DNA of 8,195 nt from Hyphomicrobiales bacterium (GCA_027031305.1 JALVRJ010000430.1:1-8195), one strand, 5' to 3'. Positions 1 through 6,374 are shown, counted from the stretch's first letter. Notes: generated by a model not told the origin, from the letters alone. A program made the numbers and translations.

Positions 1-280
1 GGTGAAACGCTCCGACATGAACGACTTCGATCTTGTCCTGGCCATGGACGCGGAAAATCTCTCCGACCTTGCCGCGCTGGCCACGCCGGAACAGATGCGA
101 CGCATCCGCCTGTTCCTCGACTTCGCGCAAGAGGCCAACGAGCGTGAGGTGCCTGACCCCTACTACGGCGGCGAGGAAGGTTTCGAACACGTGCTGGACC
201 TGTTGCAAGACGCCGCCCGCGGCCTGTGTGATCACGTGGAGGCGGAGCTGCGCCGCGCCGGCAAGCTAGCGGCGGAATGA
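1..280 (+). CDS. Low-molecular-weight protein tyrosine phosphatase, C-terminal part (5' end outside window)
   Basis: The gene enters from the left edge; the first whole codon is at position 2 and the visible 92 residues end at a TGA. Two hallmarks of the low-molecular-weight phosphotyrosine phosphatase family are present: the central strand FDLVLAMD (residues 9-16 of the visible part) and VPDPYYGG, whose first Asp (bases 155-157) corresponds to the general acid of this family, followed by the usual C-terminal helix GFEHVLDLLQDAARGL. The catalytic P-loop (CX5R) lies near the N-terminus in this family and so is outside the window. Full-length members have about 150-160 residues, so roughly 60 are missing. 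The GTG at position 2 is unlikely to be the start because the family needs the upstream P-loop. These enzymes are cytoplasmic and dephosphorylate phosphotyrosine; the substrate is not evident here. It heads the plus-strand run. Confidence 0.85.
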   Translation, partial: VKRSDMNDFDLVLAMDAENLSDLAALATPEQMRRIRLFLDFAQEANEREVPDPYYGGEEGFEHVLDLLQDAARGLCDHVEAELRRAGKLAAE

Positions 281-317
281 CCCGGCGCACGCCGAGGAAA
301 ATAATGACGGAGCAGTC

Positions 318-1169
318 ATGAGCCTGTTCGGCCTGGGCAGGAAAAAGGGTTGCGGCGGGGGAAATGGGAATGAACAAAGCGCCCGCCCTGCACGCCGGCG
401 CACACTGGCACGCGCCAAGGCCGATGGCGCCCGAGACGAACTGGCCGCCACGCTGAATTGCGAGGGCCGCGCCGTGCCCGTGCTGGTGCGACACAGCGCG
501 CGTGCCCGGCGCATCACCTTGCGCCTGCCGCCGGGCGAGTTCCGCGCCATCGTCAGCGTGCCTCGTGGCGCCACGCTGGCCGAAGGGCTGGCCTTCGCCG
601 AAAGCCGCGAGCGCTGGATCGCCGAGCAGCTCCGCCAACGCGGCGCGCCCCGCCCCTTCCGCCACGGGCAGGTCGTCCCCTTCCGTGGCGAGGATCATCT
701 CATCGTTCACGTGCCCGGCCGTGGCGCCGTCTGGCGCGAGGAGGTGGCTGGCGTGAAACACCTTTGTGTGGCCGGTGCCGAGGAACATCTCTCCCGCCGC
801 CTCACCGACTGGATGAAGCAACAGGCCCGCGCCGCCCTGCTCGCCTCCTGCCGCCATTACGCGCGCGCCATGAACGTGCGCTTCACCCGCCTTACCGTGC
901 GCGACCAGAAAAGCCGCTGGGGATCGTGCTCCTCGCGCGGCGCGCTGAACTTTTCATGGCGCGTCATCCTGGCGCCGGATTTCGTGTCGGATTACCTGGC
1001 CGCGCACGAGGTGGCGCACCTGGCCGAAATGAACCACTCACCCCACTTCTGGCGGCTGGTGGCGGCGCATTGCCCCCACTGGAAACGGGCGGAGGACTGG
1101 CTGAAGCGACACGGAAGCGCCTTGCACCTCGTCGGGGCCGATCCCTGGCGAACAGGGCCGCAGGCATGA
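318..1169 (+). CDS. YgjP-like (DUF45, M48-related) zinc metal-dependent hydrolase
   Basis: A 283-residue soluble protein of the YgjP/DUF45 family. The metal site is HEVAHLAEMNH (residues 230-240), giving the ligands H230, H234 and probably H240 with E231 as catalytic base, followed by SPHFW as is typical of the family. The other family signature, SRWGSCSS, is at residues 199-206. The start is ATG 318 with GGAG at 309-312, five bases upstream. Residues 1-50 are a low-complexity, Arg/Gly-rich extension before the conserved domain begins near VLVRHSARARRITLRL, and no better in-frame start is seen. The family resembles zinc peptidases; E. coli YgjP has been reported as a nucleotide pyrophosphatase rather than a protease, so the substrate should be left open. 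The gene overlaps mltA by ATGA, implying translational coupling. Confidence 0.82.
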   Translation: MSLFGLGRKKGCGGGNGNEQSARPARRRTLARAKADGARDELAATLNCEGRAVPVLVRHSARARRITLRLPPGEFRAIVSVPRGATLAEGLAFAESRERWIAEQLRQRGAPRPFRHGQVVPFRGEDHLIVHVPGRGAVWREEVAGVKHLCVAGAEEHLSRRLTDWMKQQARAALLASCRHYARAMNVRFTRLTVRDQKSRWGSCSSRGALNFSWRVILAPDFVSDYLAAHEVAHLAEMNHSPHFWRLVAAHCPHWKRAEDWLKRHGSALHLVGADPWRTGPQA

Positions 1170-2398
1170 GGAAAACGGACCGCGTGAATGGCATGGCGCG
1201 CATCGCGTGGTTCTGCTGCGCGCTGCTGGCGGCAACCGGGGAAACGCTCATGGACACGCGACTGGCAACGGCGGGCAGCTTGCGCCTCTTGCGCTTTTCC
1301 GACCTGCCCGGCTGGCAACAGGCCGACCATCGCGCCGCGCTGGCCGCCTTCCGCCGCTCCTGCCGCGCCATGCTGCGGCCCGATTACCATTGGCGCCGGG
1401 CCCGCTTCGGTGGTCGGCCACAAGACTGGCGCGCGGTATGCGAAGCCGCGCTGAAATTGCCCGAAAACACCTCGCGCAAGGCCGCCCGCGCCTTTTTCGA
1501 AGGACATTTCCTGCCCGTCACCCCCATTGCCGGCCGCAGGCCCACGGGGCTGTTCACCGGTTATTACGAACCGGAAGTGCAAGGCAGCCGAAGGCGTCAT
1601 GGCCCCTACCAGACGCCCCTGCACGCCCGGCCGGACGATCTCGTGCGCCTGAAACCGCGTGATGCCGCACGCCTCGGCCTTTCCTTCGGCCGTTACGTGC
1701 GCGGCAGGGCGCGGCCCTACTTCACCCGCGAACAGATAGAGCGCGGCGCGTTGAATGGGCGCGGGCTGGAGATTGTCTGGCTGAAAAGCCCCGTGGACCG
1801 CTTCTTCATGCAGGTGCAAGGCTCCGGCCGCGTGCGCCTGGAAGACGGTGGCGTTCTGCGGCTTGCCTTCGCCGGCAAGACCGGCCATCCCTTCACCGCC
1901 ATCGGCAAGGTGCTCATCGAACGCGGCGAGATCCCGCGCGAGCAGATCTCCATGCAGACCATCCGCGCCTGGCTGAGGGAACACCCCGAACAGGCCCGCG
2001 ATCTGATGTGGCGCAACAGGTCCTATGTCTTCTTCCGCCCCGTTGACCTGCCCGACCCGAATCTCGGCGCATACGGCGCGCAGGGCGTGCAGCTCACCCC
2101 CATGACCTCACTGGCGGTGGATTACCGCTTCTGGCCCTATGGCGCGCCGGTGTGGCTGCAAACGCGCATCCCGAGAAAGGATGGCGGCGAGACCCCCATG
2201 CGCCGCCTGATGGTGGCCCAGGACACCGGCACGGCCATCCGCGGGCTGGTCCGCGGTGATGTCTTCTTCGGCTTTGGTGACACCGCCGGCGCGCTGGCGG
2301 GCCGCATGAAGGCGCCGGGTTTCATGGCCGTGCTGTTGCCAAGGCCCCTCGCCCGACGCATGGTGGGCCGCAAGACACGAAGGAACCCCGGCCAATGA
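1166..2398 (+). CDS. mltA: Membrane-bound lytic murein transglycosylase A (MltA with 3D domain)
   Basis: A 410-residue protein with the MltA domain and a C-terminal 3D domain. MltA cleaves the MurNAc-GlcNAc bond of peptidoglycan in the periplasm, leaving 1,6-anhydro-MurNAc ends. Visible signatures are TGYYEPE (131-137), VDRFFMQVQGSGR (210-222) and the three-aspartate region AQDTGTAIRGLVRGDVFFG (351-369) plus FGD; D353, D365 and D372 are the three Asp residues, and D365 aligns best with the catalytic Asp known from E. coli. The start ATG 1166 overlaps the upstream stop as ATGA; ATG 1193 is an alternative that keeps the hydrophobic segment IAWFCCALLAAT (13-24). That segment is short and is not followed by a clear lipobox, so export by a signal peptide is inferred and the lipoprotein anchor of E. 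coli MltA is not evident. Confidence 0.9.
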   Translation: MRKTDRVNGMARIAWFCCALLAATGETLMDTRLATAGSLRLLRFSDLPGWQQADHRAALAAFRRSCRAMLRPDYHWRRARFGGRPQDWRAVCEAALKLPENTSRKAARAFFEGHFLPVTPIAGRRPTGLFTGYYEPEVQGSRRRHGPYQTPLHARPDDLVRLKPRDAARLGLSFGRYVRGRARPYFTREQIERGALNGRGLEIVWLKSPVDRFFMQVQGSGRVRLEDGGVLRLAFAGKTGHPFTAIGKVLIERGEIPREQISMQTIRAWLREHPEQARDLMWRNRSYVFFRPVDLPDPNLGAYGAQGVQLTPMTSLAVDYRFWPYGAPVWLQTRIPRKDGGETPMRRLMVAQDTGTAIRGLVRGDVFFGFGDTAGALAGRMKAPGFMAVLLPRPLARRMVGRKTRRNPGQ

Positions 2399-2450
2399 TC
2401 CTCCGAAGCATGACCCGCATCGTCCCGAAACAACCAGAAAGGCTCCTTGC

Positions 2451-3080
2451 ATGAAATCCGGCTCTCTCAATCGCCTCGCCTCGCTGAAATGGCAGGACTT
2501 CGTCTATCTCCTGCTCTCCGTCGCACTGGTGGTGGGCGGCTATCTCTGGCTGCGTGCCGCTTACAATGTCGCCGAACAATGGCCCTTCACACAAGAAGTG
2601 CTGCTGGTCATCCTCGGCATCGTCGCCACCGTGCTCATAACCGCCTTGCTGCTCAACAAACAGACGGAGGTGGAGCTGGAAAAGGAATGGTCGCTGAAGT
2701 TCACTGACATGAAAATGGGCATCTACACCTCGCTGCTCGACCTCATCGAGCAGGTGCTGGCGGCCCGGCGCATAACCGAGAAGCAACACCTGCGCCTGCA
2801 ATTCATCACCCACAAGCTGTCCCTGGTGGCCGCCCCCTACGTGCTGGAGGAATACCAGCGCTTTCTCGACGTATTCGAGCGCGCCTCGGCCGACGCCACC
2901 TATTCGCCTGCGGAGGTACGCGCCGTGCATGAGGCCCTGGCCCGCCTCACGGCGGAAATCCGCAAGGACCTGGTGGGCGAAAGCGACATCCAGACTGGCT
3001 ACGAGGAAGAAGAGGTGGAAGCGCAGATCCTGGCCAACACCCGCCGCCAGATGCAGAACGAGCTGGCATCGGGGGAATAG
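2451..3080 (+). CDS. Uncharacterised inner-membrane protein with two N-terminal transmembrane helices
   Basis: A 209-residue protein to which I cannot give a function. Two hydrophobic segments, about residues 17-37 (FVYLLLSVALVVGGYLWL) and 49-69 (VLLVILGIVATVLITALLL), form a hairpin, joined by a short loop containing EQWPFTQE. They are followed by a charged soluble domain of about 140 residues rich in predicted helix (for example LQFITHKLSLVAAPYVLEEY at 116-135), ending in an acidic stretch EEEEVE. By the positive-inside rule the long tail, which starts NKQTEVELEKEW, is probably cytoplasmic. The start ATG has AGAAAGG at 2436-2442, eight bases upstream. The gene ends 4 bases before the fetA start, and the fetA ribosome-binding site (GGGGGA, 3071-3076) lies inside its last codons, so the two are probably co-translated. 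A role as an accessory to FetAB is an inference from position only. Confidence 0.8.
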   Translation: MKSGSLNRLASLKWQDFVYLLLSVALVVGGYLWLRAAYNVAEQWPFTQEVLLVILGIVATVLITALLLNKQTEVELEKEWSLKFTDMKMGIYTSLLDLIEQVLAARRITEKQHLRLQFITHKLSLVAAPYVLEEYQRFLDVFERASADATYSPAEVRAVHEALARLTAEIRKDLVGESDIQTGYEEEEVEAQILANTRRQMQNELASGE

Positions 3081-3084
3081 GCCC

Positions 3085-3735
3085 ATGCTGCAAGTGCGCG
3101 ACCTCGCCCGCCCGCCCATGCTCAAGCCCGCCAGTTTCACCCTGCCAGAAGGGACATGCGGCGTCATCATGGGCGCGTCCGGCTCCGGCAAGAGCCTGCT
3201 GGCCCGCGCCATCGTCGATCTTGATCCCAACGAGGGCACGGTGCGCTGGCGCGACCACGTGCGCGAGGCCACGCCCGCCCCGCACTGGCGCCGGCTCATT
3301 GCCTACGTGCCGGCGGAAACCGGCTGGTGGGCGGCGGACGTCGCCACGCATTTCCCCGCCGACGCCCCGGCCCGCGCGCACATGGAGGACTGGATAACCA
3401 CCCTGGGGCTGAAGCCGGACATCCTCGCGCGCCAGGTTTCGCACCTCTCCACCGGCGAGCGCCAGCGGCTGGCTCTTGTGCGCGCGCTCATCATGGCGCC
3501 GGAAATGCTCATCCTGGACGAGCCCACCGGCGCGCTGGACGCCGCCAGCCGCGACAGGGTGGAAACCCTCATGCGCGAGCTGCTGAATGAAGGCCGCACA
3601 TTGTTGCTCATCACCCACGACGCCGCGCAGGCGCGCCGCCTTGGCCAACACTTCTGGCGCTTGGAAGCCGGACGCCTCACTCCCGCCTCGCCACCAGAAC
3701 CAGAGCCGGCAAACCACGCGGAGCCCCCGGCATGA
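3085..3735 (+). CDS. fetA: ABC transporter ATP-binding protein, FetA-like (predicted iron export)
   Basis: A 216-residue ABC ATPase. Motifs in order: Walker A GASGSGKS (30-37), signature LSTGERQR (121-128), Walker B MLILDEPTG (141-149, with D145 and E146), D-loop ALD and switch histidine H178 in ITHD. The expected Q-loop glutamine is not seen: the equivalent stretch reads AYVPAETGWW (73-82). The signature also has TGE where GGQ is the textbook form. A Pro/Glu-rich tail (201-216) follows the domain. FetB, encoded next, belongs to the UPF0014 permease family and supplies the membrane part; in E. coli FetAB exports iron and helps survival under oxidative stress. The start ATG 3085 gives the usual short FetA length (E. 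coli about 225) and has GGGGGA eight bases upstream. The stop TGA overlaps an ATG as ATGA at 3732-3735 (see the small frame there). Confidence 0.78.
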   Translation: MLQVRDLARPPMLKPASFTLPEGTCGVIMGASGSGKSLLARAIVDLDPNEGTVRWRDHVREATPAPHWRRLIAYVPAETGWWAADVATHFPADAPARAHMEDWITTLGLKPDILARQVSHLSTGERQRLALVRALIMAPEMLILDEPTGALDAASRDRVETLMRELLNEGRTLLLITHDAAQARRLGQHFWRLEAGRLTPASPPEPEPANHAEPPA

Positions 3736-3753
3736 CCACCACGGGACACGACA
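3732..3753 (+). repeat. Imperfect direct repeat of the fetB 5' end (partner at 3881-3902)
   Basis: The bases starting at 3732 match those starting at 3881 in 17 of 22 positions. The first ten, ATGACCACCA, are identical, and 15 of the first 18 agree. The first copy overlaps the fetA stop and has a well-placed GGAG; the second is the present fetB start. The simplest reading is that the first is the remnant of the former fetB start, displaced by 149 bases. ATGACCACC is a common way for a gene to begin, so chance similarity is not excluded. Confidence 0.5.
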
Positions 3754-3756
3754 TCT

Positions 3757-3845
3757 CTCGTCATGCCGGCGAAAGCCGGCATCTCATGCGGCCAACTCAT
3801 GAACATACCGTGCGAAACCCCGGCTTCCGCCGGGGTCACGGCGAG
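3757..3845. repeat. Double-hairpin REP-like repeat, copy A (inside fetA-fetB)
   Basis: An 89-base element. The left hairpin (3763-3782) has an 8-bp stem ATGCCGGC with loop GAAA. The right hairpin (3817-3836) has an 8-bp stem ACCCCGGC with loop TTCC (GGAA on the other strand). Between them lie about 34 bases of less conserved sequence. The left end is CTCGTCA; the right end, GTCACGGCGAG, is the most diverged of the three copies. It lies in the only gap inside the fetAB pair, where hairpins in the mRNA could change the ratio of the two products. Confidence 0.85.
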
Positions 3846-3880
3846 TTCTCGACTTCGGGAACCTCCGGGAACCAACGGTC

Positions 3881-4687
3881 ATGACCACCATCGGATACAT
3901 CACGCTGGAATACTGGGAGGTCGCGGCCTCGGCCTTGTTCTTCGTGCTGGCCTCGGGGCTGGCGCTGCTGTTCGAGGTGGGGCTGGCCCGCTCCATGGCC
4001 TGGGTGGCCGTGCGCATGGTGACGCAGCTCCTGCTGGTGGGGCTGGTGCTCAAGTTCATTTTCCAGGCCACCAGCGGCCTCGTAACGCTCGCCGCCGCGT
4101 CCGTCATGGCGCTCATGGCCATGCGCGAGATCATGCGCCGCCAGCGGCGCCCCCTGAAGGGCCCGTGGCGCTGGCTGCCCGGTTCGGTTTCGCTGCTCAC
4201 CATCGGCGGCCTGGCGCTCTTGTTCGCCCTGCTGGTGGTGCTGCGCCCCGAACCGTGGTATTCGCCGCGCCTGCTGCTGCCCATCTTCGGCATGATCCTG
4301 GGCAACTCCATGAACGGCATCACGCTGGGGCTGAACGCCATCACCAATGCCATCGTGCGCGAGCGCAACGCGGTGGAGGCGCGCCTGTTGCTGGGCTTCT
4401 CGCGCTGGCGCGCCATCCGCCCCTTCGCCGCGGAAGCATTGCGCACCGCGCTCACCCCCATCATGAACGCCATGGCCGCCACTGGTATCATTTCCCTGCC
4501 CGGCATGATGACCGGCCAGATCCTTGCCGGCGTGCCGCCGGTGGAGGCGGTGAAATATCAGCTGATGATCATGTTCCTCATCGCCGGCGTTGTGGGCCTG
4601 TCATCCCTGCTGGCCATGATACTGACCATCGACCGCCTCACCGACGAGCGCCACCGCCTCCGCCCCGACAGATTGCACACCAGCTAA
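3881..4687 (+). CDS. fetB: ABC transporter permease FetB (UPF0014 family, predicted iron export)
   Basis: A 268-residue polytopic membrane protein of the UPF0014/FetB family (E. coli FetB about 259 residues). The conserved core LPIFGMILGNSMNGITLGLN is at 133-152, and ISLPGMMTGQILAGVPP (204-220) followed by AVKYQ is the second family signature. Hydrophobic segments lie near 12-34, 43-62, 65-83, 101-121, 131-152 and 222-250, with a further one near 190-215. The cytoplasmic segment with ERNAVEARLLLGFSRWRA (161-178) is the likely contact with the ATPase. With FetA it is expected to export iron across the inner membrane. The start ATG 3881 has only a weak GGGA ten bases upstream. It is separated from fetA by 145 bases of repeat-bearing DNA, unusual for a two-gene transporter. 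It converges on doc, with 34 bases and no obvious terminator between them. Confidence 0.9.
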   Translation: MTTIGYITLEYWEVAASALFFVLASGLALLFEVGLARSMAWVAVRMVTQLLLVGLVLKFIFQATSGLVTLAAASVMALMAMREIMRRQRRPLKGPWRWLPGSVSLLTIGGLALLFALLVVLRPEPWYSPRLLLPIFGMILGNSMNGITLGLNAITNAIVRERNAVEARLLLGFSRWRAIRPFAAEALRTALTPIMNAMAATGIISLPGMMTGQILAGVPPVEAVKYQLMIMFLIAGVVGLSSLLAMILTIDRLTDERHRLRPDRLHTS

Positions 4688-4721
4688 CGCGACATTGCGC
4701 CCCCAACATTCACAAGCCACA

Positions 4722-5117
4722 TCAGCCGCAATCAAGGTGCGCCCGCACCCATTCGGCGAGCTCCTTTTCATCCACTTCGCCGGCGGCCAGGCGCATGAAC
4801 ACGAGCACGCATTCAGCATCATTAGCCAGCAGGGCGCAGCCGTTCAGGAACAGGAACAGCTCCATCGCCAACAGGCCGGTGCGCTTGTTGCCATCATGGA
4901 AGGGATGATTGCGCACGATGCCCCAGCCATAGGCGGCGGCGAGATCGGCGACGTCCGCGTCCTCATAGGCCTCCTTGTTGCGCGGGCGCGCCAACACCGC
5001 CTCCAGCGCGCCCTTGTCCCGCAGCCCGGACAGGCCACCGTGCTCGGCCAGGTGCTCTTCGTGCATCGCCAGCACCACGGCCGGGTGCGGCCAGCGCCAT
5101 TTCGCCCCGCCACCCAC
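4722..5117 (-). CDS. doc: Death-on-curing (Doc, Fic-fold) toxin of a type II toxin-antitoxin system
   Basis: A 131-residue Doc-family toxin. The Fic-type active site is HPFHDGNKRTG (residues 71-81), with H71 as the catalytic histidine and the Doc-specific GNK (76-78) in place of the GNG of AMP-transferring Fic proteins. In phage P1, Doc phosphorylates EF-Tu and stops translation; the same reaction is inferred here from the motif. N-terminal family features are also present: WRWPHPAVVLAMHEEHLAEH (7-26), GLRDKGALEAVLARP (31-45) and AAAYGWGIVRN (60-70). The start is GTG 5117, chosen because it retains the WRW segment; ATG 5066 would remove it. The gene lies 11 bases after the antitoxin stop on the same strand, so they form one operon. 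All key residues are intact, so the toxin is probably functional. Confidence 0.9.
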   Translation of the reverse strand: MGGGAKWRWPHPAVVLAMHEEHLAEHGGLSGLRDKGALEAVLARPRNKEAYEDADVADLAAAYGWGIVRNHPFHDGNKRTGLLAMELFLFLNGCALLANDAECVLVFMRLAAGEVDEKELAEWVRAHLDCG

Positions 5118-5128
5118 GGAAGCGCCGC

Positions 5129-5353
5129 CTATTTCGCCAGCGCGCGCAGGGCGTTGCGGCGCTTCTTCATCAGGCGGCGCGCTTCCTTCATCTGGCGCTC
5201 GAATTCGGGGTCATAGGGCGTCAGCCGCCAGCCGTCCGGCGTTTCCGTCAGATACACCGTATCGCCGCGCTCCAGCTTCAGCCGCTGAAGCACCTCCTTC
5301 GGCAGCACCACGGCGGTGGAATTGCCCACCCGTGTCAATTTCAGCTTGATCAT
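5129..5353 (-). CDS. AbrB/MazE/SpoVT-type antitoxin paired with Doc
   Basis: A 74-residue protein with an N-terminal AbrB swapped-hairpin DNA-binding domain (about 1-48), including LTRVGNSTAVVLPKEVL (6-22) and LERGDTVYL (27-35). The C-terminal segment from about 49 (DPEFERQMKEARRLMKKRR) is a charged helix and probably the part that binds and neutralises Doc. The classic P1 partner of Doc is Phd; pairing of Doc with an AbrB-type antitoxin is a known variant. The start ATG has GGAG on the minus strand (plus-strand CTCC at 5361-5364) at a fitting distance. Two adjacent palindromes directly upstream may be its own operator. The antitoxin-first order is typical of such modules. Confidence 0.85.
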   Translation of the reverse strand: MIKLKLTRVGNSTAVVLPKEVLQRLKLERGDTVYLTETPDGWRLTPYDPEFERQMKEARRLMKKRRNALRALAK

Positions 5354-5364
5354 GCACCCGCTCC

Positions 5365-5380
5365 GTAATTACTTACGTAA
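5365..5380 (-). promoter_or_regulatory. Two abutting 8-bp palindromes, candidate operator of the AbrB/Doc module
   Basis: GTAATTAC (5365-5372) and TTACGTAA (5373-5380) are perfect palindromes lying side by side just in front of the antitoxin start and its ribosome-binding site. They are AT-rich in a GC-rich setting. AbrB-type antitoxins commonly repress their own promoter by binding near the start of transcription, so an operator role is inferred from position and symmetry. Confidence 0.4.
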
Positions 5381-5409
5381 TACTATCACGAAGCAAGCAT
5401 GGGTTGCAA
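5380..5409 (-). promoter_or_regulatory. Possible sigma-70-like promoter for the AbrB/Doc operon
   Basis: On the minus strand TTGCAA (plus 5404-5409) and TAGTAT (plus 5380-5385) are separated by 18 bases; each matches 4 of 6 consensus positions. Transcription would then begin within or next to the paired palindromes, a good arrangement for autorepression. The match is weak and rests mainly on position. Confidence 0.3.
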
Positions 5410-5439
5410 ACTGCTATGTTACGCCATGCACCGCTTAAC

Positions 5440-5525
5440 CTCATCATTCCGGCGAAAGCCGGAATCTCGGGCAACGGCTTCATTAGTTTGCGGAACGAGA
5501 CCCCGGCTTTCGCCGGGGTGACGAG
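5440..5525. repeat. Double-hairpin REP-like repeat, copy B (between cbbY and the antitoxin gene)
   Basis: An 86-base element. The left hairpin (5446-5465) has an 8-bp stem ATTCCGGC with loop GAAA. The right hairpin (5500-5519) has an 8-bp stem ACCCCGGC with loop TTTC, which is GAAA on the minus strand. The ends are CTCATCA and TGACGAG. It lies downstream of the cbbY stop and upstream of the antitoxin promoter, so it could protect the cbbY mRNA 3' end or act as a weak terminator. Confidence 0.85.
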
Positions 5526-5576
5526 CAAGAACGGCCGTCATGACAGAGAAAGGAGTGTAGTCCGCCAAGCCGCTTC

Positions 5577-6374
5577 TCACGCTCCCAGACCGGGTGGGGG
5601 AACAGGCCTTGAAGGTCTTCCCGCCCAGCCCTCGATCATGCGCGCCAGCATCTGCGGCGTCACCATGCTCTGGGCCCAGCCGAAGCCGTGGATGTGCTCG
5701 TAGGGCTTGTCCGGCTCACCCAGGTGCGAGACGACGGAGAGCGCATCCGCGAAATCCTCATCCGCCGTGTAGCCCGATAGCGTGATGATGACCGGCACGC
5801 CGGCGCGCAGGGCGGAGAGCAGGCCATTGCGCGAATCCTCGATGGCCACCGCCTCGTTGTGCGCCACCCCCAGCTTTTCAAGCGCCAGCTCGTAGAGATC
5901 GGGCGCCGGTTTCTTGGCCGTCACCTCCTCGCCGCAGGCCATGGCGTCGAACACTTCCGCAGCCGGCCTGCCCAGCGTCGCCCGGATCAGCACATCCACG
6001 TTCGGCGTGGAGGTGGTAGTGGCAATTCCCACCTTCAGCCCTGCCTCCTTTGCCTCCCTGATGAGCCGTTCAACGCCGGGCCGCAACGGCACCGCGCCAT
6101 CGGCGATCATGCGCATGTAGCGCTCGGACTTCGCCTTGTGAATCTCCGGGATGCGCGCCAATGCTTCCTCACCCTTTGGCGGCTTGTATTCCTCGATGAA
6201 ATGGCGGATGCGCTCCTTGCCGCCGGTGACGCGCAGTAGTTCCTTGTAGAGCGCCCGATCCCACTCCCACGGCAGCCCCTGCGCGGCGAACTCCTCGTTG
6301 AAGGCGATGCGATGCGCTTCCTCCGTCTCCGCCAGCGTGCCGTCCACGTCGAAAATGATGGCTTTCAGGGTCAT
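5577..6374 (-). CDS. cbbY: HAD-superfamily sugar-phosphate phosphatase, CbbY type
   Basis: A 265-residue HAD phosphatase. Motif I is FDVDGTLAETEE (8-19), with nucleophile D9 and acid/base D11. Motif II is the threonine in IATTTS (118-122), motif III is K155 in AKKPAPD, and motif IV is IEDSRNG (178-184), with E179 and D180 for magnesium. The cap region with WEWDRALYKELLRVTGGKER (36-55) is characteristic of CbbY and differs from Gph. CbbY is known to remove xylulose-1,5-bisphosphate, a misfire product that inhibits Rubisco; in organisms without Rubisco related proteins act on other sugar phosphates. ATG 6374 is chosen because it places motif I at the N-terminus; the frame stays open 48 codons further upstream, but that segment is not family-like. 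The ribosome-binding site is weak. A Pro/Gly-rich tail (252-265) follows the domain. It sits between two toxin-antitoxin modules. Confidence 0.85.
   Translation of the reverse strand: MTLKAIIFDVDGTLAETEEAHRIAFNEEFAAQGLPWEWDRALYKELLRVTGGKERIRHFIEEYKPPKGEEALARIPEIHKAKSERYMRMIADGAVPLRPGVERLIREAKEAGLKVGIATTTSTPNVDVLIRATLGRPAAEVFDAMACGEEVTAKKPAPDLYELALEKLGVAHNEAVAIEDSRNGLLSALRAGVPVIITLSGYTADEDFADALSVVSHLGEPDKPYEHIHGFGWAQSMVTPQMLARMIEGWAGRPSRPVPPPGLGA

Larger units (their letters stand above)
3732..3884 (+). other. 50-codon linker frame between fetA and fetB, created by a repeat insertion
   Basis: An open frame begins at ATG 3732, overlapping the fetA stop (ATGA), and ends at TGA 3882-3884, overlapping the fetB start ATG 3881 in the same ATGA manner. 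A GGAG at 3720-3723 stands eight bases before its ATG. The predicted product starts MTTTGHDIS and is basic, rich in His, Arg, Gly and Ser; it crosses both hairpins of repeat copy A without a stop and resembles no family I know. Its first residues echo the FetB start (MTTIGYIT). It may be a non-functional by-product of an insertion, or it may carry ribosomes from fetA to fetB and preserve coupling. An open run of 50 codons in GC-rich DNA can occur by chance, so existence of a peptide is unproven. Confidence 0.3.

Noticed and set aside
458..1165. An upstream extension of the mltA frame to position 458
   Set aside because: The added 236 residues overlap the YgjP-like gene in another frame and are Arg/Pro/Ala-rich without family similarity; ATG 1166 gives a normal MltA length.
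992..1984. A 330-codon open frame on the minus strand opposite mltA and the hydrolase gene
   Set aside because: It is antisense to two genes with clear family motifs, its product has no recognisable motif, and long antisense frames are expected in GC-rich DNA.
2322..3299. A 325-codon open frame on the minus strand opposite the membrane-protein gene and fetA
   Set aside because: It runs across three plus-strand genes and their junctions and its product is low-complexity; a shadow of high-GC codon use.
5440..5525. Repeat copy B as an intrinsic terminator for cbbY
   Set aside because: The hairpins would be stable, but no run of T follows either hairpin on the minus strand, so it is called a repeat only.
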